The translations under genes were made by a program, and so were the position numbers. DNA of 64,000 bases from Dactylellina haptotyla (Eukaryota; Ascomycota; Orbiliomycetes; Orbiliales; Orbiliaceae): the NCBI GenBank assembly GCA_031310005.1, contig CM062385.1, positions 1,984,001 to 2,048,000 on the forward strand, in the 5' to 3' direction. How positions within the stretch are numbered: position 1 is the first letter of the stretch; each line of letters opens with the position of its first letter. This document shows, piece by piece, positions 42,801 through 56,335 of the stretch. The notes under the pieces were generated by a model. It made no database searches. It worked only from the letters and a program-made list of their open reading frames with translations, and was not told where the DNA came from.

Positions 42801-45800
42801 AGGTCCTCGTAGGTTCAATCGATGTTGACTCTAATAATGTTGAACTTCCAATATCCGAACTGGACTCAGTACTGGCGGTAGCCGAAGTGTCTCCAGCCGA
42901 ACTAATTTCAGTTGTAGAAGTATCCATCACAGTAGTTGTCGATTCTGATGAAGGGTCAGTGGAAGCGTCCGTGGTGACTGGGTCCGTAGTCGAAGAATCT
43001 GTTGTATCTGTAGTCGTTGGGGTGATTGTGTCACTGCTATCAGATAAAGAAGATGTCTCCGTGGCAATATCGGAAATAGTGCTTGATATAGTAGTATCAG
43101 TACTAGATATATCAGTTGAAGGCCCAGAATTAGACGAAGTTTCAGTGGAAGTGGCTTGATCCCCGTCACTGGTCGAAGACAGTTCGGCCATGCTACTGGT
43201 TTGACTGGAATCCGTAGTTTGAGTTTCAGTGGAAGATGTGACATCGACCGGGACAGCAAACGTTATCACTTGAACGAGAGAACCGATATCCGCATCCGTG
43301 GCTGGGAATATCGTGGTTGCAGAAACACCACCTGGGCCAGCTTGACTAGTAATGGTTGTTGTTGACCTGTCCGCAAAGGTAATGACGGTAGCTGGTGCTG
43401 TGGGGTCGGTGGGGAATATAGTGGAAGCTGATGGTCCACCGCTTCCAGCTGCACTGGTAATCGTGGTAACTGGTCTCGTCGCATACGTTATCACTTCAAC
43501 GGGAACGCTGATATCTGCATCGCTGGCAGGATATATGGTAGTAGCAGATGGCCCACTGGGACCAGCTGTACTAATTATCGTGGTCGTCAATCTGTCAGCA
43601 AAAGTGATCACGGTGGCCGGTGCCAGAGGTTCCGAGGGTAATATAGTAGTAGCCGAAGGCCCGCTACCAGATCCCGCCGGACTCGTAATAGTCGTGAATA
43701 CTCGTGTCACATAGTTTATTACTTCGACTGGTGAGGTAAAATCTGCATCAGTAGCAGGGTATATGGTCGTAGCAGAAGGACCGTCGCTCCCAGCTGTGCT
43801 GATGAGAGTCGTTGTTGATCTATCCGCAAAAGTAACAACCGTAGCCGGCTGGGCTATATCGGAAGGATATATCGTTGTTCCTGATGGGCCACCCGGTCCG
43901 GCCGCGCTCGTTATTGTGGTGTAGAAGATAGACACGTAGGTTACTACTTGAACCGGAGAACTGATATCCGCGTCCGTAGCTGGATATATAGTTGTTGCAG
44001 ATATACCACCGCTACCAGCAGTCGCAGTTATTGTAGTAGTCGATCTATCGGCGAATGTTATAACTGTGGCGGGTTGTGCTATATCGGAAGGATAGATTGT
44101 AGTTGCTGATGGTCCGCCAGCTCCAGCTGGGCTTGTAATAGTGGTCAAAATTCTAGTGGCATACGTTATCACTTGAACTGGAGAACTAAAGTCCGCATCG
44201 CTCGCAGGATATATAGTGGTGGCTGATGGACCATCGCTGCCAGCTGTATTGGTAATTGTGGTAGTGGATCTGTCAGCGAAAGTTATAATAGTCGCAGACT
44301 GAGAAGCATTCGTAGGATATATTGTTGTTGCTGACGGGCCTGCAGTACCAGCGGCGCTAGTTATTGTAGTAGTTGATACCTCGGCGTATGTGATCACTGT
44401 GGCAAATTGTCCTGGATCAGTTGGATAGCTGGTATCGGCGGAGACACCATTGGTCGCGACAAGGGTAACAGTTATGAATGACCAAGTGACAAAGGTTACA
44501 ACAGTGCCAGGTAGGGCGGTGTCACTGGGGTATATAGTAGTGCCAGATGGACCTCCGCTCCCTGCGAGGCTAGTCACTGTGGTAAACAACCTTGTAGCAT
44601 ATGTGATAACTTCTACCGCCGATGTAATATCAGCGTCACTGGCGGGGATTATTGTAGTAGCAGATGGGCCGTCCGGTCCAGCCAGGCTTGTCAGCGTGAT
44701 GGTAGATCTATCCGCATAGGTTATGACTTGAACAGGAGAATTGATATCTGCGTCCGTGGCTGGGAATATTGTACTAGCCGAAACCCCCCCACTACCTGCT
44801 AGGCTGGTTATTGTTGTTATGACTCTATCTGCGAAGGTAATAACTGTGGCTATTTCATTCGGATCTGTTGGGAATATTGTACTCGCGGAAGGATTGCCAC
44901 CGACATCCGGCAAAGTGATTGTGGTAAAGGACCTTGTGATGTATGTAATAACCTGCACAGGAGAATCAAAATCTGTGGAGGTAGGGAATATAGTGGTTGC
45001 AGAAGGTCCATCTCCATTTTCTATCGATGTGATTGTGGTGGTTTGCCTGACGGCAAATGATATAACAGTGACTGGTTCTGCTGGATCGGTTGGGAAGATA
45101 GTGCTAGCCGAAGCTACGGATCCCACGGCGGCTTGTGTTATAGTTGTAAATGACCGAGTAACATAAGTGATTACTGTGATAGATTGTCCTAAATCTGTAG
45201 GAGTGACCGTAGTTGCCGACGGACCATCACTTCCGGCAGGGCTCGTAAATGTTACGACCCCCTGAGTTGCGTATGTAATAACGGTGGCCGGTTCGCTGAG
45301 ATCTGATGGAAAGATCGTCGTAGCAGATGGACCGTTACTTCCAGCCGCGCTTGTAATTGTCGTGAATATTCTAGTTGCATATGTAACCACCTCAACCGGA
45401 ACGGTAAAGTCCGCACTAGTCTCTGGGAAGATTGTAGTCGCCGATGGACCACTACCGTCGGCGAGACTGGTGACCGTTATGGTTGACCTGATTTCAAATG
45501 TGATAATTTGGACTGGTGACGTAATATCCGCATCTGTGGCAGGGAAAATTGTTGTTCCTGATGGATTGCTTCCACCAGCTGCGCTGGTAATCGTTGTAGT
45601 TGGCCTAATAGCGTACGTGATAACCTGAACTGGCAGATTAGGATCACCATCAGTAGCCGGGAAGACCGTGGTCGCCGATGGCCCATTGCCAACAGCTAAA
45701 CTGGTAATTGTAGTAGTCGCCCTAGTAGCGTATGTAATTATTTGAACTGGGGAAGTGATATCCGCATTGGTAGCCAGGAAGACTGTAACGGCGGACGGTC

Positions 45801-48800
45801 CGTTTCCCTGAGCGATACTAGTAATTGTTGTAGTTGAGCGGATAGCATAAGTGACTACTTCCACAGGAGAGGCGACATCCACATCACTAGCAGGGAAGAT
45901 CGTCGTTGCCGATGCATCAATTCCATCTGCCGCAACTGTGATCGTAGTAGTCGACCTAGTTGCAAATGTAATTACCTGCACTGGTAAAGTGATATCAGCC
46001 TCAGTTGCCGGGAATATTGTTGTAGCGGATGGAACGTCGGCCCCGGCCAAGCTGGTAATTGTGATTGTGGGCCTATCCGCAAAAGTGATTACAGTAGCTG
46101 GTTCACCTGGATCTGTTGGGAAGATGGTGGTAGCAGATGGGCCACCCGCTCCTGCTTGGTTTGTTATCGTTGTGAACAGTCTAGTTGCATATGTAATGAC
46201 AGTTGCTGGCAGCGCTAGATCAGAATCCGTGGGGAAGATGGTAGTGGCCGATGGCCCATTTGAGCCTGCTAGACTAGTTATTGTGGTGAATAACCTAGTT
46301 GCGAATTGAATAACAGTAGCTGGTTCCGCTGGGTCGGAATCCGTTGGGAATATAGTGGTAGTAGAGGCACCGCCCGAGCCCGCGAGACTCGTAATCGTAG
46401 TATATGATCTAGTGGCATAAATGATAACTTGAACCGGGGAAGTGATGTCGGCGTCTGTAGCGGGAACGACTGTTGCAGCGGATGTACCATCTGGCCCGGC
46501 CAGACTTGTTAGAGTCGTAGTCTGTCGGTCAGCATAAATAATGACGGTGGCAGGTTGTGTTAGATCTGTGTTGGTCGGAAATATCGTAGTGGCAGATGGC
46601 CCGCCTGAGCCAGCCGCATAAGTCACCGTTGTAATCTGCCTGGTCGCATATATAATTACTTCCACAGGTGAGGTTATATCGGCATTAGTCGCCGGAATAA
46701 GAGTAGTAGCAGAAGGGCCATCACTACCAGCAGCAAGTGTTATCGTTATAGTCTGGCGCAGAGCATAAGTAATGACAGTGGCGGTTTGATTAGTGTCTGT
46801 CGGATAGATAGTCGTAGCGGATGCATCGACTCCGCCTGCAGCTGCAGTGATTGTTGTAAAAATCCAGGAGGTAGAACCAGTCTCCCAAATTGAATTATCT
46901 GTGTCAACTGAGGAAGTACTTGTTTCAGCTAATGTTGAAGCTGAAGTTCCAGACTCTACTGGGATTGAAGACGAAGTTGATTCGCTCGCAGTCTCTGTGC
47001 TTGTAATGCTAGAAACGTTCATATTAGTCGCGTCTAGCGTAGAACTACTAAACTGAGTTGAACTCTCTACGTCGCTCGATGAAGTTGTCTCAATACTCAA
47101 TATCTCGGTGGAAGGGGTGTTGATAGAAGCATCTGACGTTGACTGCTCCGATAATGTACCCGATGAGGTGTTGGAGGAAGTGGTCTCGCTCCTTGATGTT
47201 ATTAGCTCTAGCGAAGTCTCTGACGAAGTTTCTGAGCTAGCAGAAGTTGAAATATCATCACTAGATGTAATAACACCTGCGCTTGTCGAACTAGCCGATG
47301 AAGAGTCTATGCTTGTCTGGCTGGTTGGAACAGGCCCCGAAACTGAAGTCTCACTACTAACTTCAGATGAAGAAAGTGACTCTATGCTACTTTGGCTAGT
47401 GAAAATCGACTCAGAGACTGATGGACCAGACGATATCTCAGTTAATAAGCTAAATTCCGTAGTGTCTGAACTGTTTTGGGAGTTGCTTTGAGTGGCACTT
47501 ATACTAGTAACTTCTGAGGTGCTCGTCTCAGTGCTGGAGGTGACATCTGTTTCTAAAATGTAAGTTGGCGAAACATTACTCGAGATATCTGTAGAAGTAC
47601 TACCTGTAAGATCTGCAGTAGAAGAAGTGTCAGTATCATCCATGGAGATAGAAGTACTCGGGAGGGAACTTGTAGTTTGGCTTGAAGTATTTTCCTCGGT
47701 AACCGTAGAAATTGTTGAGGGAGAAATTGACGAAGTAGAAGAGATTTCAATTTTTGTTGATGATGGTGACGCAGTAGAATCTATACTCAAAGTAGAAGTG
47801 GTCGGTTCAATAGAATTCGACGTGGTAGGAATCCCAGGCCCTGTTTCGAAACTAGAAGATACCGAACTCGACTCGGAGACTCCTGTTGTCGAAATACCAG
47901 TTTCCGAATCGCTTCCAGAAGACGATTCACTAGTTATAGATTCGGAAACAGGTTGGGAACCTGAGGTAGTAGTTGATGCGAACTCACTCTCCGAAGAGCT
48001 TGTACCTTCATCCAGCGGGCTAGAAGATGTAGGTATCTGGCTGGCGGGCTCACTAATTGAAATATCTGACGTCGTAGATGCTTGCTGTGTAGTAGCTTGG
48101 GTGGTTACTGGCGAAGTCTCGGTATTATCAATTCCACTGGAACTATCATCACTGGAACTGGATGGAGATGTATCCGGCGAAATAATAGAACTGCTAGGGC
48201 TCTCAGATGCTACTATCGCTGTATCTGAATTGGTTATAATCGAACCATCAATACTTGTAGTGGGTACAGTTTCATCACTAGACCCGGGTTGACTTGATGT
48301 ATTAGAGCTAATAGCTGTTGTTATACTAATAATAACTGAACTACCAATCCCAGAGGTGGTACTAGACTGCTCGGCAGATGTATTGCTTCCTTGAGTAGAA
48401 CCTTCTGGGTTGGTTGGCAAGCCAGATCCTTCAGTCGAAGAAGCGGAGTTTGTTTCGCCAGTCGTAAAAGATGTTGCAGCAGCCGTGCTTGTGTCTTCAG
48501 AACTTGAAACAGTGCCATCGAAAGAACTGCTCAAATTATCCGAATTTGAACTAGTGCTTGTTAAAATCTCGGTTTCGGAAGAAACACTGGGCAATATGTT
48601 TGGGATAGAATTCGAAGATCCAGAAGACTCGGTAGAAGTAGAGATAAATCCAGATCCTGTATTTGATGGGCCAGCAGACGTAACGCTGTTCGACGCCGCT
48701 GACGGGTTCTCCACAGAACTCATATTACTGGTTTCCGAGTCCAAGCTAGAGGTAGAAACCTGGGTCCCACTATCGATACCTAGTCCAGAACTAGTCTCCA

Positions 48801-51129
48801 GGTTTGAACTGGATCCGCCGTTTGATGTTCCGACTCCAAGACTAGTCTCGCCCTGGGAATCAGTAAGACTTGTTTGTGCAGAATTTGTTGAGAAACTTGC
48901 CGAGCTTTCTATGACTGAAGATGATGAATCACTGGAAGATATTTGTGAGAAAGCCGTACTAGGTGAGCTCGTTTCGGAGCCCGCTGAACTAGTAACAGCG
49001 CTGGACGTAGATGTTTCTCCAGAACTTGTGGGTATAGCTGATGAGTTCTCACTGTTTGTGCTTATGACGGAAGCTGAAGAACCCGAAGATTCGGAAGAGC
49101 CTCCTAGCTGCGATGTAGTTGCTACTACCAAATTCGAACTTGACGACTCTTGGTTTCCTTCTGATGTTGTAGGGATAGGTCCATTGGTTTCTGAACTAGT
49201 AGCTCCAACTGCAGAGCTAGGAATAGTCGGCCCAGAGGTAATCGGTCCGGTGCCACTAGATGTTCCCTCTGGCCCACTGGTCGTTCCCACCGAAGTCGTT
49301 GCGGGTAAGACATCCACTGTTGTCGAGGATCCATCAGGCCCTACAATCGTGATCTTTGTTGTGACACTCCCAGAAAATATGGTGGTCTGGCCGGCGGTAT
49401 CCGAACTCGTCGGCAGTATTACAATCGCAGTTGGATTTCCGTCCGCCCCTGTTGTTATCGATGTCAAAGTTTGGGTTCCTGAAAATATAGTCTCAGTTGT
49501 CGTAGTGCGAGAAGCCGTAGTAACGGGTGTCGACGTGGTTTCTCCCAGAGACTGTGGCGAGGAGCCTGGCTCACTAGACATTGGTGGATTCGGGCCCGTC
49601 GCTATTGGCGAGGAAGGTGGCAGCGGTGATGAATTCATTACGGAAGATGACGCCTCGGAGGCTGGTGAGGAACCTACACCACTACTCTGCAGTGGTACTG
49701 GATGCGTTACCAGAGTCATGGGGAAGCAGTTCCCAGGTCGTTTACCCTTCGCTATCGCATAAACATTCTGTCTTTGGGTACTATCCAAAGAACAATAGTA
49801 AAACTCAAATTCGTCTTGTTGGTTCCTGTTCAAGAACAGCGTGATTCCCTCCAGACTAAACTCCGTCGTTATAGCGTCAACTGGTGGCGACCGACCATAT
49901 CTTAGAATCGAGATATCCGAATTACTTTGTCTCCGGTGGATATTACGTGCAGCGATCGAGTTTGTACCGGAGCCTGGGAGAACATAAAACTGTAATGTTG
50001 TACCATCGACCAAAAGGCTGCCGGTGTTGTTGATTGTGAGGACGGTAGCATCTGCGTTGATTCCATTGGGACCACCGAAAACGTAGTTGCCAAACCCGTC
50101 AATGAAGATAGGAAGCAGATCCGTTTCAAACTTGTCACTCTGTACATAGAGTCTGAATGTCGATTTCGTTGGTTCAGGTCCAGTAATAGTTGTAGTTCCC
50201 ACCACGTTTGTCGATACCGAAGTTTCGGTCACAGTGTGGCAGTCAACACTTGAAGGCATCGTATTCGGTATAGTAACGGATTGAACTGATGTCGTTACTA
50301 TTGTAGACCCATTTTCATCGGTATGGGTACAGGTCGTAACGACAGTGACTGTCGTCCGAGTCGGCAAGGGAAGAACTGTGCTAATTTCCGTAATATAACC
50401 CGATATATCCGTGCTCTTGGTCACTTCAGTGATGTGAACAGTCTTCGTTATCGTCACATAAACGGTACTCTGGAACCTAGTAGTGCAGACATATGTGATC
50501 GTCGTTGGCGCTTTGGTTACAATAATGGTGGTATGGTGGCCTCCCTCGGAATTATAAATCGTCACTGTTGTCGGATGGGGGATGTAGCTTGTAGTATTGT
50601 AGACAACTGGTGACCCTTGAGAAATCCTCGTGCTAGTACTCATCGTTATCCCCATAGTATGAGATGTTCCCTTCCCTGGTTTTCCAAACTCCGATACGTG
50701 ATACACCGCGGTTTGAAAATTTTCGAATGCCCATTCCCAGAATCCAATAACCCACCACTGTATAATCGTTGTCTTCCCGTGAACCCATGGCTCCGCATAA
50801 GTCGTAATAGAATCTTTTAAATTTGTAATCGTTTGTGGGACACACTTTTCGCACACCTTTATCGTAAGGGCATGTTTCGGTGCCGTTGGAACCGGATAGC
50901 CGTGGCAAACATCTGTATCGGCAGCCGTGACCGTTGAGATGTGAGTAATCTTGTATCTATTGCGTATAGATACACTTATACTCGTCTTCCACTGCGTTAC
51001 GACAGCCGTTTTATATAAGGTAGCTGTCGCATCAATTTGAGGAATCGATGATACAAACCCAGAAAAGAAAAATACTGAAATATAGAAGATAAAGACAAGG
51101 GAGCTTCTCCTGCCCCTTCCAACTGCCAT
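39885..51129 (-). CDS. Giant secreted repeat protein, adhesin-like (3,725 aa, 2 exons)
   Basis: Exon 1 is 51129-40050, the intron 40049-39983 (GTAAGC...TATAG) and exon 2 39982-39885; the sum is 3,726 codons. A signal peptide (about 1-28) comes first. A first part with Cys and Trp (about 60-160) follows. Next is a beta-rich domain (about 325-470; FRLYVQSD to GNCFPMTL) like that of the gene at 805. A Ser/Thr-rich stalk spans about 480-1420. Thirty-two repeats of 35-39 residues (about 1421-2626) are built on TTITSxAGxxGPSATTIFP. More Thr-rich stalk has a dibasic DKR site. A C-terminal domain (about 3560-3700) contains LTNNFYAPNTRETFIV. No GPI signal is seen. It is likely a heavily glycosylated wall or matrix protein for adhesion. 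Reading stays open for 11 kb, so it is under selection. Confidence 0.88.
43250..46866 (-). repeat. Array of 32 coding repeats in the giant protein
   Basis: By eye, 32 units of about 105-117 bp are counted. There are two unit types. The short type (35-36 residues) has PTDPxEPATVITFADR; the long type (38-39 residues) has PATDADITSPVQVITYATR. In the last ten units (toward 43250) the types alternate strictly, so the unit of duplication there was a dimer of about 225 bp. Earlier units are less regular. Confidence 0.85.
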
Positions 51130-53405
51130 GACGCAGTTACTAGGACCTTTGCGTCCAGCCCAGAGGTGTCTCGTAGCTATAGTGGTTAATAGAAGCTTCT
51201 GAAGAGCGAGATTATATGCCTATTGTTCGCTCCTACTATTACACAAGATAGACCTTCTTTGATTATACTGTATGCACAGTACTTCGCTTTGGTTGCTGAG
51301 CTGGGTCGGCAATTGGTCTCCAACCCTTTATGTTCGGGAAATCCGTGTGATTCTTCTGAATAAACAGCAACTGAGCAATTGGAAAGAAATGAAACTCGAT
51401 CAGGTAATGCACGACGGGAATGATAGGTAAGCTGCCCGTTTTGTAATATCGCATGATAAGTCATTGCGCCCATTACCAGATATAAAGCAGATCCAAGGCG
51501 GTGCGCGTGAGGCTGGGATGTCGCGCATCCCCGACCGGTCGCGACCCTCGCGATAAAGAAACACGTTGCTGACTTAAACAACATACCGATCAACTCTCCT
51601 CCCAAGTGGCGAAATTTCAGCCGATAGCTATTGGTAATTCTTGCGATCGAAATGAATTTCGCCCTGGAAATGTACGTTTGCGACGAGTCCAGCGACCGGT
51701 AAGGCTTCATTTTGACGATATGGCGTACCTGGATTCCGGATGCGGCGTTGGCGTATGGCAGGTACACCAGGCACATTCGCAACCAGCATAACACCCACGT
51801 TCACGATCCCTATTTCGTATAAGTTTTGAAAATCCTTTCATCGGAAATATGGAAAGTACAGAAGGGATATTTTAGCGATATTGTCAGGTGGGGTTTCCCC
51901 ACAGCCGGTATACAAATGCCGACCCGTTCGACCCGTCAAACCCTCCTGTCATGATATCATACACTCGCTCGATAATGACACACGAACTCCAACAACTTGT
52001 GATAGGATAACTTACAGATGCATGCTGGTATATGTGAATAAATCGGTTTGGTTACTGCGCAATCGCCCCGATGTCTCCAAGAAAAGCACGGTACAGGTAC
52101 CACCGTATGAAAATCACCTATCAGCAGCGTCGCCGTCTCAACTAACATAATCCTTGTGCATATGCAGGAACATTTCGGCACTTAAGATAGCCGAGAATCA
52201 TTTAGCAAGCCTCTGGCCTTTTGGGAGGCGGGCATAGGCGAGCAAGAAGATTCCAATCGCCCCATCTAGATTCATGTCTTGACGCTAGGACCAATTTCGA
52301 TTAACCTCAAGACAACCTTCTGCAGCTGAATTCTGACCCCTCACTAAGTTACGAATCAATATCGCCTTTACGAGGGTCTAGCCATCCTCGTTTAGTAGAT
52401 CACTCTATTGGTTCTTACAATCCCGGCCGAGATTCATTTCTGCGCCCTCTAGACCTCATCTATTTCTAGTAAAGACCTCCTCTACTTAGAAATGTTCGAA
52501 AGCCGTCACAACGAGATATAAACTATGAAAGCGCGGCGCCACTCATTCCTACGCACCCGCATCCGGAAAACAGCCCTCCACAGCCACATTTCTTTGTGTC
52601 GTGATCTGCTGAGGGCCACGCGGCGATTTCACCAAGGAGATTATTACTCGCAAATACAGCAGCTTAGTCTAGCCTCCAGAGTGGACATTGAGATGGCTCG
52701 CTACTCGCTAATCGAATTCTCCTAGCTGAACAAAAAGCCTGCCTTAGTGGCTGCAAAGCTCGCACGTGGTTGGTTATACCAGTATTCCAATATAAGATAA
52801 ACTATAAAAGCTTCGCAGTTCATTCCTCGGGTCTAGACCTGCGCGAACATTCATTTTATTACCACCACGTCCACCTGACTGATATCGGAGGCCATGCTTC
52901 CACTAAATTTCTATTGGATCTTGCGCTTCAGGCTTCAAATGAGATTGAAGAGTGACTCTTGCATATCAACGTTTATTGGCGCAATACTGCAATTTTTAGC
53001 CAGAGAGCGAAAAGATTTCACGTTATTCCTTTAGTTCTATAACGACGTGGAGAGCTAGGGAATTACTGGTTTAAAAATATACCCTCTGATGTCTCTCCAC
53101 TTATTCCGTGGTTGCTTCACATGCGGTAAATTCTTGAGGGTTGGCCTTCTTCCTCCACCCGCAAATACAAGCGAAGAAGATATCTACTAAATGGATCTTG
53201 CAGTACCCACCAATAGGCTTTTAGATAGATTGAAAAGCTCCAAACCTTGCGTTAAAATACATTCTTGATGAGCTCAGCTTCTGTTCCTTCGAGCGCGAAA
53301 GGCGTAACGAAGAAAACGTAGTTAGTGTAATAAATGTGTATTCGTTATCGACTAAGTTGTAGTGAAGATAACCCTAATCTAACCGAAGAGATCATAAGTA
53401 TACTG
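51130..53405. other. Intergenic region, no gene seen
   Basis: About 2.3 kb. The left end is the promoter of the giant gene. Frames such as 51186-51794 (minus) and 52525-52955 (plus) have random-looking composition and no domain, signal or plausible partner exons. Confidence 0.5.
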
Positions 53406-54518
53406 CTATTTAAGTCCGATGCCGATTTTCAACGCTTCCTCAAACATTTTGATATCCTTCTCCTGTTTCTCCATTTCACTCTTTAGGTGTGCATTTTCGG
53501 CGATCAGCTTCTCGTTCTCTCTTTGAAGGAGATGGTAATGGTATTGCCCAAAAAAAGCGCGAACATCTATCAATCGAGCTACATATCATATCACAGAGAA
53601 TTAGGTATTACGCAGTTGATACCGAACTATTAATAAAATAGGGACTTACTGATCGTCAAATTCAAGTAAAGCTCGAATGTGTTGAGGACTAGAGTATTTG
53701 GCTCGGGTTGGCCCATTTTGGCTGCAAAAAGATTGAGACCAAATTGGATAGTTTCAATGGCTAAATAAACGGGTGAGCACAATTCAAATACGAACATATT
53801 TCTTTAAATATAGACATCTTATACTCACTAGGTCCATTTTTAGCGATTTCAGAGCACCAGGCCTCAACTTCAGTGTCATGACGCAGGCTATCAGGGACCA
53901 GAACACTGATGCTATCTGATTCAGTCGAATAGGAGCTTCCCATTCGTTGGATCTTTGGTCGCGTAGACTTTCTTGCCCTGCTGTTAGTTCCTGATGCTGG
54001 GCGCTTCCCAGACTTTGGGGAATCAGACATAGGACCGCTATCGGAATTACCGATACCCAGTTCAGAAGGCGTCAATGCTTCGTACGATAAAGAATTAGCT
54101 ATATTATTTAAAATTGCTATTTAAAACCGAGAACAAAACTCAGAAATATTACGAGACACTTACTGAAGGAATTATACTTCATGGGAGAGCGGTACTTGTT
54201 AACAAGCTCAGCTGGCCAGTATGATCCTTCGTGAGAAGGGGGTCGCCCCGGCTGTACGACATAACTCGGAGTTATCGTCGGTTCATAAGTATAGTTGACA
54301 GTTCCGTCCGGCTCCAGGCCGAGAGGGTTAGTATTTTTCACAATAGTGAACGGACCTTTGCTGTAGTAAGCGGGGTGGGTGTATCCTCGAGGCGATTCGC
54401 ATCCATCGATATCTGGAGTATCGGCAACAGAAGCCCCATCAGCATCAGCTACGTTCCAAAGCGTACTTCTCAAGCTGTGCGGGCTGGTATTCTCCTTTCG
54501 ATCAACTGGTGACGACAT
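53406..54518 (-). CDS. Unrecognised protein with a C-terminal coiled coil (302 aa, 4 exons)
   Basis: Exons are 54518-54164, 54098-53829, 53760-53650 and 53578-53406. The three introns are 65-71 nt with GTAAGT or GTGAGT donors and TAG acceptors; the sum is 303 codons. The first half is polar with Pro and Tyr. A basic Ser-rich stretch, RARKSTRPKIQR, is about 46 residues into the second half of the model. The third exon encodes a helical segment (IQFGLNLFAAKMGQ). The last exon forms a clear heptad coiled coil (LLQRENEKLIAENAHLKSEM). This resembles a leucine zipper without the classic bZIP basic region directly before it. It could be a nuclear dimerising factor; no family is recognised. Confidence 0.75.
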
Positions 54519-55426
54519 GGCTATGATGGTGCATACACAAAAAGAATTGGCGGATTGGTAGATGTGGTTGTAGACTAAAGGTTCTGCTGGTTGAAGGGAG
54601 CCATGTTTTGCCAGATTAAATATTTTCCTCTCTTCGTAACTAAATTTAATTGCGATAGAAAATATTTATGGCGCGGATGAAGTTATTTGGCATTTCTAAA
54701 GCGCTGGTGGTAGCTACGACATATCATCGACACATCGGCAGCGGTGTCTCAGAGCCTGCGTTGCATTTTTTGTGTTGCCCAACTCCACACCAACCATGAA
54801 ACAACACATCTTGAAGCCCTGAAGGCTCAACGCACCGGAGACTCGTAACCAGACCCAACATCACCCTCAATAATGCAATCAAATACGGACCAAATCCGCT
54901 TTCATATGGAAGGCATTTCACCACACAGGCCAGCAGTCTCTCCTCAAAACTAGAATGATATTCGCTCAAGTAATTTTGTCGCTGCTTAGGCATTTCGTAA
55001 CATTGCCAGTTGGGTTCACGAGTTGGTAGAGTGTTCGCTTCGAATTCATGTTTGAGATGCTACCATGTCGCCATTCCCCTGATGTCATTCTAATGGACAA
55101 AGACCACAACATTTGGAGACGTTACTTCGACAGATATTTAGTTGGCTGTGTCTGAAATTGACCCCGTGGTTCCATCTAGATGGCTGGGACTGGTGGCGAG
55201 AACTAAATGCCAACTCTTTGGCGTCAGGCCAAGAAACGCCTCCTTCCAAATCTCCCGCGAAAAATCCATCAATGCGGCTGAGTGTTGAAACTCGAATGCC
55301 TCGACTCCAGAGCACGCATGCAGATATTAAAATGGGCACTCTCGTTCGATAAATTCGGTACGTGTTTCTGAGGTCTCTGTTTTCATGTCTCTTAGTTTCA
55401 AATAATTACGCCTAACTTGAACAAAA
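54519..55426. other. Intergenic region, divergent promoters
   Basis: About 900 bp between divergent genes. Short frames on both strands lack support. Confidence 0.5.
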
Positions 55427-56179
55427 ATGAAGTTTTCGCCTCTCTTTGCAATTTGTGCTTTGCTTCAGCTTGGGAGAGCTTTATCCCTTCCACAAACTCC
55501 ACCCCCTTTGGATGATAATAACAACATCAACATCTCTGCTCAACTTACTCAAGAAGAAATCGAACAACTGCGGCTTCAGTACACAGAACCATCTGAAGAA
55601 CTTCACGATGTTGTTCGCAATTCGAAACGTGCGATTACGAGTACTTATCGCCAGTACCTTGTTACTCTAAATGGTTTCAACCGTGGTAACCCTGTCGGCT
55701 TCGCCAAAAGCGGTTACCTATTCATTTTCGACAATATCCCCACAAGGGGTAGTACAAACGGCTATAACCCGAAAGACTTCCTCCTTACCGTCGGCTCTCC
55801 GGCTGGTGCGTCGTTTGCCGGCGCTATTCGATATTACAGCAATAGCTATTTAGTTCGATTACTGGAAGGAGGATTCGGAAATCCATTTGACTACGCCTTT
55901 GTACGACAAAGCGGCAGAACGTACACAATCACGCCAGAAGCCAGATATGCTCATCTGAACTCATACAGCGAGTTTAATCCAAAGGGTTATCTCTTCGATG
56001 TTTACGATATTCAGTGGGGTAGCTTTGTGTTCACCCTTAGCGCTGACGGGACTACACTTTCGGGGAATATCAATCTCATTGGGGCGGCGCGCCAGGGTAA
56101 TCTTTTTTCGCCACCGAATGTGCCCTATAGAGCATCAGTGACCGGGAGATACCAAGCCACACGGAGAATCACGTTTTAA
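55427..56179 (+). CDS. Secreted protein with pro-segment and Kex2-type site (250 aa)
   Basis: A single-exon frame. The signal peptide is MKFSPLFAICALLQLGRALS (1-20). A Pro- and acid-rich pro-segment runs to a dibasic KR at 67-68, a likely Kex2 cleavage point. The mature part (about 182 residues) has no cysteine. It is rich in Tyr, Phe, Gly and Asn and probably all-beta (YLVTLNGFNRGNPVGFAKSG, GYLFDVYDIQWGSFVFTL). The absence of cysteines is unusual for a secreted fungal protein. No GPI signal or membrane segment is present. The composition slightly resembles the beta-rich domain of the giant protein, but I cannot align them. Function unknown. Confidence 0.8.
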   Translation: MKFSPLFAICALLQLGRALSLPQTPPPLDDNNNINISAQLTQEEIEQLRLQYTEPSEELHDVVRNSKRAITSTYRQYLVTLNGFNRGNPVGFAKSGYLFIFDNIPTRGSTNGYNPKDFLLTVGSPAGASFAGAIRYYSNSYLVRLLEGGFGNPFDYAFVRQSGRTYTITPEARYAHLNSYSEFNPKGYLFDVYDIQWGSFVFTLSADGTTLSGNINLIGAARQGNLFSPPNVPYRASVTGRYQATRRITF

Positions 56180-56335
56180 ATTCTTTTAATTGGTATAGAG
56201 ATGTTCGATTTTCAGTACTTGTTAGAATTCAATTTACTACCTTCGTGAAGGAATTGCAAGCTTTAGTTCTCAACTTCAATAACAATAACATTTGAACTAC
56301 AAACAAGAAAAATCTGTAGTTCAAAAGAAGTTATC

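Noticed and set aside
43250-46866. Long plus-strand frames rich in Val and Gly across the repeat array
   Set aside because: They are antisense shadows of the repeat-coding strand.
51186-51794. Minus-strand frame of 202 codons upstream of the giant gene
   Set aside because: Random-looking composition, no domain, and it lies in the giant gene's promoter region.
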